In this document: in pieces, positions 8,221 to 15,651 of the stretch
Layout of the letters: each line of letters starts with the position of its first letter
Position numbering within the stretch: position 1 is the first letter of the stretch
NCBI RefSeq assembly: GCF_900116435.1
Contig: NZ_FPAZ01000002.1
Coordinates: forward strand, 124,001-188,000
Reading direction: 5' to 3'
Length of the DNA stretch: 64,000 nucleotides
Source: Pseudoalteromonas lipolytica
GTDB lineage: Bacteria; Pseudomonadota; Gammaproteobacteria; Enterobacterales; Alteromonadaceae
The notes under the pieces: generated by a model
Database searches by the model: none
Seen by the model: the letters and a program-made list of their open reading frames with translations, nothing else
What the model was told of the DNA's origin: nothing
Translations under genes and position numbers: made by a program

Positions 8221-9315
8221 ATGGCTATGCAGCAACAGCTCGACTTTATCGCTTATATTCAACGCATGCTGGTGGAAGGGGACTTTAGTGCCACTTACAA
8301 GTTTGCCTTGTTGCATGCGCTTGCTGATATCAGCATTGAAAAACAGCAAATAGATCCGAATGCGCAATTACAAATAACGTTTGACGAATTAGTCGAAAAG
8401 TTTATTGCGTTGTATTGGCACCAAGCATCTCCTTTTGGTGCCATTGGTAATAATAGAGACCAGCTGCTTTTACAAAATACCAATTCCAAAAAACAAGCCA
8501 AAATCATCACCACACTGCACGATGCAAAATTAAATAACATTAATTCAGTTAGCCAATTAAAAAAGTGCAGTGATTGGAAAAACATACGCAGAACAACGTT
8601 ACAAACCATAAAAGATGGACCGTTATGGTTATTACAAAAGCTAAATGGCAAGGAAGAGTGTTTCTTATATCCTCATGTTAAAGGGCAGCAATACATTACC
8701 TTAAATGCAGGTATTGCCAGTTGCTTTAGACGCTTTTACGACTTAGTTGTGTACTTAGCTAAAAATGCATGGCTACAAAAAATTCAAAGTATTAAATACA
8801 ACCAAGCGCTAATCGGCCCACAAAGCCAACTTCATGACTTTTTATTTGGCTTTGATCGCAATGCACTCAATAAAGCAAAGCCTGTATTAATAGAACTACA
8901 ACGCGGTCACTGCTTTTATTGTCAAAAGGCATTAAACAGCAAAACCGAGGTTGATCACTTTATTCCGTTTACGCGTTACGCCAACGATTTAGGCCACAAC
9001 TTTGTGGCAGCTCATAGTAAATGCAATAACAACAAACGCGACTTTTTAGCTGCGCAAGAGCACCGTGAGCGCTGGCAAGAACAAAACCTTGTCATATATA
9101 ACCAGCATATATCTCGTGAGTTGAGCGATTACTTTAATTGTGATGCCGAAAAATCACGCTCAGTGAGCGACTGGGCGTATCAGGTTGCACAGGCAAACAG
9201 CGCCAAATTGTGGGTAGGCATAAATAGTTTTGAGTTTGCAGAAAGTGCTGTTTATCAACAGCAAAATAATGAGCTTGGTTTAGTGGCGGAAAGTAAGCCA
9301 AGTTATAACGTGTAG
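8221..9315 (+). CDS. HNH endonuclease-domain protein
   Basis: A protein of about 364 residues with a C-terminal HNH nuclease module near 225-285: CFYCQKAL, then EVDHFIPFTRY (the catalytic His), then HNFVAAHSKCNNNKRDF. The paired CxxC and the later cysteine form the structural zinc site seen in HNH enzymes. The N-terminal two-thirds (starting QQLDFIAYIQRMLVEGDFSA) is a conserved region typical of this HNH subgroup, but I do not know its function. AAAGG at 8204-8208 is 6 bases from a TTG at 8215 and 12 from the ATG at 8221, so the protein may start two codons earlier. It lies just outside the repeat-bracketed defence island and may belong to the same defence neighbourhood. Confidence 0.82.
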   Translation: MAMQQQLDFIAYIQRMLVEGDFSATYKFALLHALADISIEKQQIDPNAQLQITFDELVEKFIALYWHQASPFGAIGNNRDQLLLQNTNSKKQAKIITTLHDAKLNNINSVSQLKKCSDWKNIRRTTLQTIKDGPLWLLQKLNGKEECFLYPHVKGQQYITLNAGIASCFRRFYDLVVYLAKNAWLQKIQSIKYNQALIGPQSQLHDFLFGFDRNALNKAKPVLIELQRGHCFYCQKALNSKTEVDHFIPFTRYANDLGHNFVAAHSKCNNNKRDFLAAQEHRERWQEQNLVIYNQHISRELSDYFNCDAEKSRSVSDWAYQVAQANSAKLWVGINSFEFAESAVYQQQNNELGLVAESKPSYNV

Positions 9316-9371
9316 ATAGTGAAGTTTAACGTACAGACCTAGAGTTTGCGTGCAGGACTTTTAAGGGATTA

Positions 9372-9392
9372 AAAACCTCTATTTGAGGTTTT
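9372..9392 (+). terminator. Terminator-like hairpin after the HNH gene
   Basis: AAAACCTC and GAGGTTTT pair around a 5-base loop. It abuts the first 210-bp structured repeat. Confidence 0.65.
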
Positions 9393-9393
9393 A

Positions 9394-9604
9394 TCGCGTT
9401 GGCGATGGCAACCAAAGAGAGGCTGCCGCCGACCTCTCTCTGGACTTTCTCGGCGCACCCGAGGATCACACTTGATCTTCAACTTATGTTAATGATGTGA
9501 ACGTAACCAGCGTAGATAGGCCATCCATGGCCAAGCTACGCTTTGTACAGCATCCATGCTGTAAATTACTCATCATTAACTTAGTTTCAGGTGTGATCAC
9601 GGGG
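9394..9604 (+). repeat. Structured 210-bp repeat, copy 1 (left border of defence island)
   Basis: The same sequence occurs in inverted orientation at 18898-19107, at nearly equal length. It folds into several hairpins: CCAAAGAGAGG with CCTCTCTCTGG (9412-9443), CTCGG with CCGAG (about 9450-9463), AGCGTAG with CTACGCT enclosing GGCCAT/ATGGCC (9509-9542) and ACAGCAT with ATGCTGT (9547-9562). An outer stem joins GGATCACAC near 9463 and GTGTGATC near 9591. It contains no open reading frame of note. Confidence 0.85.
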
Positions 9605-9745
9605 AATTGGAGTGTGCTGGTAGATTGGTGTTACTTAATAGCTGTTCCATTAAACTCTAGAAATGAATATTAACTGAACGAAAATTGCTCTAATTACAAA
9701 TAACTGCTAGGTTAATAACCACATAATAAGAAAGGACTCTGTAAA

Positions 9746-11590
9746 ATGAAACTTAATCAAGTTTTATCTATCGTCAACCAAGTTGAAAAATCAAAATTCA
9801 TTTCATGTCTCGATCGCCTTTGTTCTGATGCAGCTAAAAATAATAAGAAGCTAGCTAAAACGATCGATAATATTGATGGACAAATAAAAAATGCATCGGG
9901 CAGTGAAATAACTCAGCTTTTTAATACAGTGAGAGACTTCTTTAAAGAGTCTGTTAAAGAACAGATTTTAATGAGTTCTGCACAGCTAAACTTATTAATT
10001 AATTTGTTAAGTCGAGATGGTAACTGTGTTGCAAGAATCAGTTGGATTGAAACTCTATACGCAAAAGAGTGGAAAGAGTTGTCAAAGCTATCTAAAGATC
10101 TACTGACATGTATAAAGCAAGGCTCACCTGAAAGTACATTCGACAGAAATAAAGCTCTCAAAATTTATCATGCTTGCATGAATGAAGCGTATTTTAATGA
10201 TCAAAAAAATAATCGTGATGCAAAAGTAACTGATGATGAAAGAAGTATTCTAAATGTTCTTTCTAATGAGTTAGAGCTAACAACTGATGAGTGCGCTGCA
10301 ATAGAGCATTTAGTAGATGTGATTCCAGAAAATGGTGTTCTAGATGCGCTAAATAGCTTGAGAGATATGGGCTTAGTATTTATCAGCAAAAAACGACAAG
10401 AAGTATTTGTTCCAGATGAAATTGTTACATTATTAAATGAATTACAAGGCAAAGATTTAGCTGATAAATATGTGTTAAGAATATTAAGAACTTGCACAGA
10501 TGCTGAACTTTCAAATGCACTAAAAGCTCATGGCCGTAAGATCCGAGGCATTAGTCGAGCTGAGAAAATTCAAACAATTATTCATTCAGGTATAAGTGCA
10601 TCTAAGCTTTTAAGTGATGATATACATAGCCCTGAAGATACACAAAATCAGCGAAAAGAACGCTTAAAGCAGTTAATCACTGATCTTGAAATTGATACTG
10701 AAAAGTTGGGGACAACTTTAGATGAAAGAATAGGCTTAATTTTAAATTCGTTGTCTGGTGCAACTGAAAAAGAGTTTGATTCTTTGAGTGCTAGTGGGTT
10801 TAAACAATTACTCAAAACGCTCGAAGAGCACTTCCCAACCATGCCAGCAGTTTTGAAAGAAGCTTTTGAGTTAGAGCCAACTGAAATTATAGACACAGAA
10901 AAACTTCGTTCACTTAGTATCACACCCCATGACATTTTATATCTGCTATCAAATGATGAAGTAAAAGAAGTGCGCGACAGCATAGGTTTATCAAAGCGTG
11001 GTAATCCTCGTTTTGCAATATTGGAAAGCTTTGCAAATGCCACAGATAAATTAATTGAAAACTACGATGCCTTAGCAAGAAGAGATGTGAATGCACTTCG
11101 AGATGCAGGTGTCGAAGTTTTAGAGGCAGATTTAGGTATTAAATTTGAAGAAGTCACAAAAGCTATATTAGAAGTTTTAGAATTAAACATTGATGAAGAT
11201 CTGCGTAAAGACCTCAATACAACCAAAGACAAGGCTGATATTGTTATTTCGTTGAGTGATAACGATATCATTATTGGTGAAGCGAAAACCTGCAAAAACG
11301 GTGATTTTGCTAAATACTCAACGACCTCTCGCCAAGTTAAAGCTTATGTAACTCGCGCTGAAAATCAGGGCAAACGAGTTGCTCAAGTACTAATAATTGC
11401 ACCGAGTTTTTCTGAGGATTTTATTGAGTCTGCTGAAATGGATACAGAGGTAAATATCTCTCTTCTCGAGGCACATGGTTTGAAGTTAATACTCGACGCT
11501 TATAAATCTAAGCGAAATCCAAGCTTTGCCCCTAAATTATTGACTAAGGGTGGCTTGTTGAAAGCTGAGTTAATAGCGAAAAATATATAA
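9746..11590 (+). CDS. RecB-type PD-(D/E)XK nuclease-domain protein, first gene of the SIR2-HerA operon
   Basis: A 614-residue cytoplasmic protein that I do not recognise as a whole. Its C-terminal 120 residues carry a restriction-like nuclease signature: D498 in KADIVISL, E512-A-K514 in IIIGEAKTC, and Q530xxxY534, the extra motif of RecB-family nucleases. The middle (about 160-235) looks like a winged helix-turn-helix, with LDALNSLRDMGLVFIS as its recognition part. Residues about 240-292 resemble a small SAP-like helical DNA-binding unit. The N-terminus is helical. A predicted DNA-binding nuclease is therefore likely. AAGGAC lies about 9 bases before ATG. The SIR2 gene follows after 32 bases, so it is co-transcribed. 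Base composition is visibly more AT-rich than in flanking housekeeping genes. Confidence 0.75.
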   Translation: MKLNQVLSIVNQVEKSKFISCLDRLCSDAAKNNKKLAKTIDNIDGQIKNASGSEITQLFNTVRDFFKESVKEQILMSSAQLNLLINLLSRDGNCVARISWIETLYAKEWKELSKLSKDLLTCIKQGSPESTFDRNKALKIYHACMNEAYFNDQKNNRDAKVTDDERSILNVLSNELELTTDECAAIEHLVDVIPENGVLDALNSLRDMGLVFISKKRQEVFVPDEIVTLLNELQGKDLADKYVLRILRTCTDAELSNALKAHGRKIRGISRAEKIQTIIHSGISASKLLSDDIHSPEDTQNQRKERLKQLITDLEIDTEKLGTTLDERIGLILNSLSGATEKEFDSLSASGFKQLLKTLEEHFPTMPAVLKEAFELEPTEIIDTEKLRSLSITPHDILYLLSNDEVKEVRDSIGLSKRGNPRFAILESFANATDKLIENYDALARRDVNALRDAGVEVLEADLGIKFEEVTKAILEVLELNIDEDLRKDLNTTKDKADIVISLSDNDIIIGEAKTCKNGDFAKYSTTSRQVKAYVTRAENQGKRVAQVLIIAPSFSEDFIESAEMDTEVNISLLEAHGLKLILDAYKSKRNPSFAPKLLTKGGLLKAELIAKNI

Positions 11591-11622
11591 ATCTTAAAGT
11601 CCACAAATATTCAAGGAATAAT

Positions 11623-12822
11623 ATGACGACCACGACAGTACATAATCCAGATCAGTATATGTATGACTTTCGCCATTTATTAACGCACAACAAAAAGAAA
11701 ATAGGAGTTTTAATAGGTGCAGGGGCACCTGTTAGTATTAACACTGCTGATCCAAATACTCCAAGAAAGCCCTTGATTCCAGATATTGCTGGGTTAACAG
11801 AGCTTGTATATCAAGGTTTAGATGATTCGGAGAAAAAAGTATTCGATGCTTTAGAAATAGATCTCGGTATTAAAAATATCGAATTAATACTTTCTCGCGT
11901 ACGTTCTTTAGCTGAAGTAATTGGTATAACTGAAGTATATGGACTTAATGCTAAAGGTTATGAAAAGTTATCATTCAAAATATGTAGTATTATTAAAGCT
12001 ATAGTGAGCAAGGAACTACCAAGCTGCGATAATCCTTATAGCCACTTGATTTCATGGATTAATGGAATAAACAGAGACTTTGCAGTTGAGCTATTTACAA
12101 CAAACTATGATTTATTATTAGAAGAGGCTATGGAGAGAGTAAGAACACCATATTTTGACGGTTTTTCAGGTTCTAGAAATGCTTTCTTTGACCCATCTAG
12201 TATTTCAAGTAATGATTTGCCTGCTAAATGGATTAGGTTATGGAAGTTACATGGGTCAATTAATTGGTCAAAAAATGAAAAGGGGGAGGTAATACGCGGA
12301 AATAGCAACGATGAAGATACGATGGTTTATCCTTCTCATATAAAATATGACCAAACTCAATCAGCTCCATTTTCAGCTCTATTTGATAGACTTAAAAATT
12401 TTCTTCTTGAACCTGATACCCTTCTTTTAACAATCGGATTTTCTTTTGCCGACGCACATATAACTGCTAAGTTAGATGAATGTCTTTCGGAAAATAAATC
12501 TTCAGCAATACTTGCATTTCAATATAAGAAATTAGATGAAGAACTTTATGCAACTTGTGCAGCTTTAAGAACACCAAATATAAGTGTCTATTGTTCTGAT
12601 GGTGCTGTAATTAATGGAATAAAAGCACCTTGGGCAATAGGCCAATCACCAAGCAAAAATTGGGATATTATTCGAAGTGAATATTGGATGAATAATTCAT
12701 TCAAGTTAGGTGACTTTGTTACCTTTGCTAAATTTTTAGCTAGTTCAGGTGGATCCTCAATTCGTTTACAAGAGCTTTTATTAGAGGATAAAAAAGTAGA
12801 ACAAGGCCATGTAGATGAATAA
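11623..12822 (+). CDS. SIR2-family NADase-type defence protein
   Basis: A 399-residue protein of the SIR2_2 type. The NAD-binding and catalytic motifs are intact: IGAGAPVS at 31-38, FTTNYD at 158-163, LWKLHGSINW at 206-215 with the catalytic H210, and IGFSFADAHI at 271-280. Prokaryotic SIR2 proteins in anti-phage systems hydrolyse NAD+ rather than deacetylate proteins, killing or stalling infected cells; that is family knowledge. AAGGA lies 7 bases before ATG. Its last 8 bases overlap the start of herA, so translation of the two is coupled, as expected if the products form one complex. SIR2-HerA pairs are an established defence arrangement. Confidence 0.92.
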   Translation: MTTTTVHNPDQYMYDFRHLLTHNKKKIGVLIGAGAPVSINTADPNTPRKPLIPDIAGLTELVYQGLDDSEKKVFDALEIDLGIKNIELILSRVRSLAEVIGITEVYGLNAKGYEKLSFKICSIIKAIVSKELPSCDNPYSHLISWINGINRDFAVELFTTNYDLLLEEAMERVRTPYFDGFSGSRNAFFDPSSISSNDLPAKWIRLWKLHGSINWSKNEKGEVIRGNSNDEDTMVYPSHIKYDQTQSAPFSALFDRLKNFLLEPDTLLLTIGFSFADAHITAKLDECLSENKSSAILAFQYKKLDEELYATCAALRTPNISVYCSDGAVINGIKAPWAIGQSPSKNWDIIRSEYWMNNSFKLGDFVTFAKFLASSGGSSIRLQELLLEDKKVEQGHVDE

Positions 12823-14584
12823 AGTCCCAACCTTTTTAGGAAATATTACATCGGTCTCTGGTGCTTCTATTTTTGTTGAGTTAACACCACAAGTAGTTTC
12901 TGGTTTATTAGTTATTGAAGGAAAAACTCATAGGATTGGACAAGTTGGCAGCTTTGTTCGGATACCGCAAGGTTATAACAATCTTTACGGTATTATATCG
13001 GAAACAGCAGAACATTCATCAGATAAAAATAACCATAGTACAAGCAGGGTAATTAAAGTTGAGTTAGTTGGTGAAGCCATAGGTAGTGATTTTGAGCGTG
13101 GAATCAGTCAATTCCCTTCAATTTCAGAAGAAGTACATTTAGTCACTGAGACTGACTTAAAAAAGATATATGGTACTGGAGATCTAGGTCAAATCATAAT
13201 AGGCAAGCTTTCAAGCTCTGATAGTATTGATGTAAGTATCGATTTAGATAACTTAGTCAATAAGCATAGCGCTGTTCTTGGCTCCACAGGCTCAGGGAAA
13301 TCAACAAGTGTTGCTAGTCTATTGAGAGCAATCATTACTTCTCATACACCAGAAGTTTTAATGCCTTCTGCTAGAGTTGTTCTTTTTGATCTTCATGGTG
13401 AATATTCATCTGCCTTAGGTGATATTGCGAATATTTTTACCATTGATGGTGAAAAAGGTACTGAGAATTTATTTATACCATACTGGTGTGTAGCCCCCGA
13501 AAGCTTGATTGAATTTCTTTGTGGTAATACCCAGGATTTAAAAAATAAATTTTTAGACTTTATAGTGGAAGAAAAAAAAGAGTTTATTAATAAGAACCCG
13601 GAAATTAATTTAGACCCAAATAAAGTAACTGCAACAACTCCAATACCATTTAGCTTAAAGAAAGTATGGTATGACCTATATAAGTTTGATTCAATCACTT
13701 GGAATGAAAAAGAAATGGAAACGCCTGCCTTTGCTGTTAATGGGGAAGGTGATATAGATAATTTAATACCTCCAAAATTTAGGCCTCCAAATACTTCAAC
13801 GGATGGTTTTACAAAGAAAGGAGGAGATAATCGATGGAAGAAAAACCTTGATAATATGCGTTCAAAGTTACTTGATAGTCAGTATAGCTTCTTCCTATCG
13901 CCTGGAGGTTGGTCACCGGACGTAAACTACAAATCAGAGAAAGACTTACAGGATTTGATTAAGAGCTGGGTAGGTGAAGATAAACCTATCACAATATTAG
14001 ATTTATCAGGGATGCCATCTGAGAAACTGGATCTTTTACTGGGTTCAATGCTTGATATTCTCTTTGAGTCCGCAATTTGGAGTAGAAATTTAGATGCAGG
14101 TATGCGCTTAAATCCTTTATTACTCGTTATGGAAGAAGCGCATCGTTATCTTTCTGTGGAAAATAGTGGTTTATCTAAAGCAATGGTAAGACGAATTGCA
14201 AAAGAAGGCCGAAAATTTGGTGTTGGTTCAATGTTAATAAGTCAAAGACCTTCAGAGATAGATGAAACTATTCTTTCGCAATGTGGAACTCTATTTTCAT
14301 TAAGAATAAGTAATTCAGCGGATCGTAGTAGAGTTAAGTCGGCAATGGCAGACAGCCTTTCAGGTATAGTTGATTCTTTACCTGTTTTAAGAACTGGTGA
14401 GGCTATAGTGACAGGCGAAGCAGCAAAGTTACCTATGCGATTTAAGTTTAGGATACCTAAAACAGGCCAATTTCCGAATAGCCACGACCCTCAAGTATCG
14501 AAAAGTTGGACTAATGTAAGAAAGGCTCACGACTTTAAAGTTTTGGTGAGTGCATGGCGCTCGCAATGTACTGAAGTTAAATGA
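12815..14584 (+). CDS. HerA-family hexameric DNA translocase/ATPase
   Basis: A 589-residue FtsK/HerA-type ATPase. An N-terminal HAS barrel (about 1-140) is followed by Walker A GSTGSGKST at 156-164, FDLHGEY at 191-197, Walker B LLLVMEEAHRYL at 435-446, a basic stretch RRIAKEGRKFG with a probable arginine finger at 459-469, and the sensor ISQRPSEID at 475-483. Between about 205 and 390 lies a long variable insertion typical of bacterial defence HerA proteins. HerA rings move on DNA and scaffold partner effectors such as SIR2 or nucleases. The start overlaps the SIR2 gene by 8 bases. The next gene follows after 26 bases. All ATPase motifs look intact. Confidence 0.93.
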   Translation: MNKVPTFLGNITSVSGASIFVELTPQVVSGLLVIEGKTHRIGQVGSFVRIPQGYNNLYGIISETAEHSSDKNNHSTSRVIKVELVGEAIGSDFERGISQFPSISEEVHLVTETDLKKIYGTGDLGQIIIGKLSSSDSIDVSIDLDNLVNKHSAVLGSTGSGKSTSVASLLRAIITSHTPEVLMPSARVVLFDLHGEYSSALGDIANIFTIDGEKGTENLFIPYWCVAPESLIEFLCGNTQDLKNKFLDFIVEEKKEFINKNPEINLDPNKVTATTPIPFSLKKVWYDLYKFDSITWNEKEMETPAFAVNGEGDIDNLIPPKFRPPNTSTDGFTKKGGDNRWKKNLDNMRSKLLDSQYSFFLSPGGWSPDVNYKSEKDLQDLIKSWVGEDKPITILDLSGMPSEKLDLLLGSMLDILFESAIWSRNLDAGMRLNPLLLVMEEAHRYLSVENSGLSKAMVRRIAKEGRKFGVGSMLISQRPSEIDETILSQCGTLFSLRISNSADRSRVKSAMADSLSGIVDSLPVLRTGEAIVTGEAAKLPMRFKFRIPKTGQFPNSHDPQVSKSWTNVRKAHDFKVLVSAWRSQCTEVK

Positions 14585-14610
14585 ATAATAGCTAAATAAG
14601 AGTAAATAAT

Positions 14611-14817
14611 ATGGAAAGAGTACCCGTAGAATCAAGCAACTTAGTATCAGTAGGATATGACGAAAATAGTTTAACTCTCGAAATTGAATTTAAAAGTGGT
14701 ATTTATCAATATTATGATGTACCTCAGTACATCTACGAAGAGTTAATTAGCTCTAGTTCTTTAGGATCTTATCATCATAGGTCCATAAAGAACGAGTTCA
14801 GTTGTAGTAAAGTGTAA
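14611..14817 (+). CDS. KTSC-domain small protein
   Basis: A 68-residue protein made almost entirely of a KTSC domain: SSNLVSVGYDENSLTLEIEF, then SGIYQYYDVP, YIYEELISS and SLGSYHHRSIKN. The family is named after its occurrence at the C-terminus of some lysyl-tRNA synthetases, and nucleic-acid (RNA) binding has been suggested but its role is not known. The gene sits 26 bases after herA and 10 bases before the SLATT gene, so it is part of the same transcript. In this place it could be a regulator or adaptor between the HerA complex and the membrane protein, which is speculation. Confidence 0.85.
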   Translation: MERVPVESSNLVSVGYDENSLTLEIEFKSGIYQYYDVPQYIYEELISSSSLGSYHHRSIKNEFSCSKV

Positions 14818-14827
14818 AGAGAAGAAT

Positions 14828-15385
14828 ATGTCTGCCGTAAACAATACGCAATCAACTGATCTAAAAGAGTTAATCAATGACTGGATAACTAGACTACATA
14901 ACGCTCAAAAAGGTCACTACTCCCGCTCTGAAACCTTATATAAAAGAGCTAACTTAACAGGATATGCATTAATAATTAGTTCAACAATAGTTACAGCTAT
15001 GTTGTTTATACAAGCATCAGGCTTTTTAAAATACTTCATGGTTTGTATGAGCATTTTTGCAGCTGTTTTATCTGGTGTTGTTTCTTTTGCCAGATTTTCA
15101 GAGCAAGCGGAGCAGCACAGATCTGCCGCTGGTTGTTATGGAAAGCTAAGAAGACAGCTAGAAAAGCTTAAGATAGAAAAAGGCTCAATTGAAAAGGAAA
15201 AGCTTGATTATAAGCTTAAAATACTAAGAATTGAGTGGGAGTATACTTCACAAAATGCACCGTTGACGCCGTTGTCCGCGATAGAGGGGAAAAGTTATAA
15301 GATAAATTGGGAGCGAATTATATATGTCTTATTTGGTGGGTTCTTAGTGCTCCTCACTCAATTTATGTATTACATACTAAGTTAG
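14828..15385 (+). CDS. SLATT-domain membrane protein, probable pore-forming effector
   Basis: A 185-residue protein of the SLATT family (SMODS and SLOG-associating two-TM effectors). An N-terminal helix (LKELINDWITRLHNAQKGHY, about 12-31) precedes two membrane segments at about 44-64 and 69-90. A charged helical stretch follows (about 95-140), and a third hydrophobic segment ends the protein at about 162-184. SLATT proteins are predicted to open membrane pores when triggered by nucleotide-signalling defence systems. No cyclic-nucleotide synthase or SLOG gene is nearby, so here the trigger would have to come from the HerA/SIR2/nuclease machinery. AGAGAAG precedes the ATG. It is the last gene of the five-gene operon. 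Confidence 0.82.
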   Translation: MSAVNNTQSTDLKELINDWITRLHNAQKGHYSRSETLYKRANLTGYALIISSTIVTAMLFIQASGFLKYFMVCMSIFAAVLSGVVSFARFSEQAEQHRSAAGCYGKLRRQLEKLKIEKGSIEKEKLDYKLKILRIEWEYTSQNAPLTPLSAIEGKSYKINWERIIYVLFGGFLVLLTQFMYYILS

Positions 15386-15502
15386 CAGCAAACTATCTCC
15401 CCTATTACTTTCAGTAAATATTTCTATTGGGTTGAACTTAATCGGGGAGGTCTTCAGTTGCATAAAATATGTAAAAACTCCTATTACAAGGTCCTTAATG
15501 AG

Positions 15503-15628
15503 TCAAGCGATGAGTCGTTTTATCAATCGGTAAAAGAAAGAAAATGCACCCGTAGATGCAATTATGAAGGCTGTTGCAGCTTTAAATAGAGCTGCAATAA
15601 TTTTGGTGGCTTGAAACAAATCACTCAA
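15503..15628 (-). CDS. Putative 41-residue hydrophobic peptide downstream of the helicase gene
   Basis: A short open frame begins with TTG at 15628, 7 bases after AGAGGA, and 23 bases after the stop codon of the helicase gene on the same strand. The product starts (M)SDLFQATKIIAALF, has a hydrophobic helix of about 20 residues (AATAFIIASTGAFSFF), and ends with a basic tail YRLIKRLIA. This layout is that of a small single-pass membrane protein or toxin-like peptide. I do not recognise a family. It could also be chance, since it is short and starts with TTG. It converges on the SLATT gene. Confidence 0.4.
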   Translation of the reverse strand: MSDLFQATKIIAALFKAATAFIIASTGAFSFFYRLIKRLIA

Positions 15629-15651
15629 ATAATATCCTCTAATTTAAATTA

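Noticed and set aside
9394..9604. Integron attC site or insertion sequence
   Set aside because: No integrase or transposase, no attC core triplets and no terminal duplication are visible; it is a structured repeat only.
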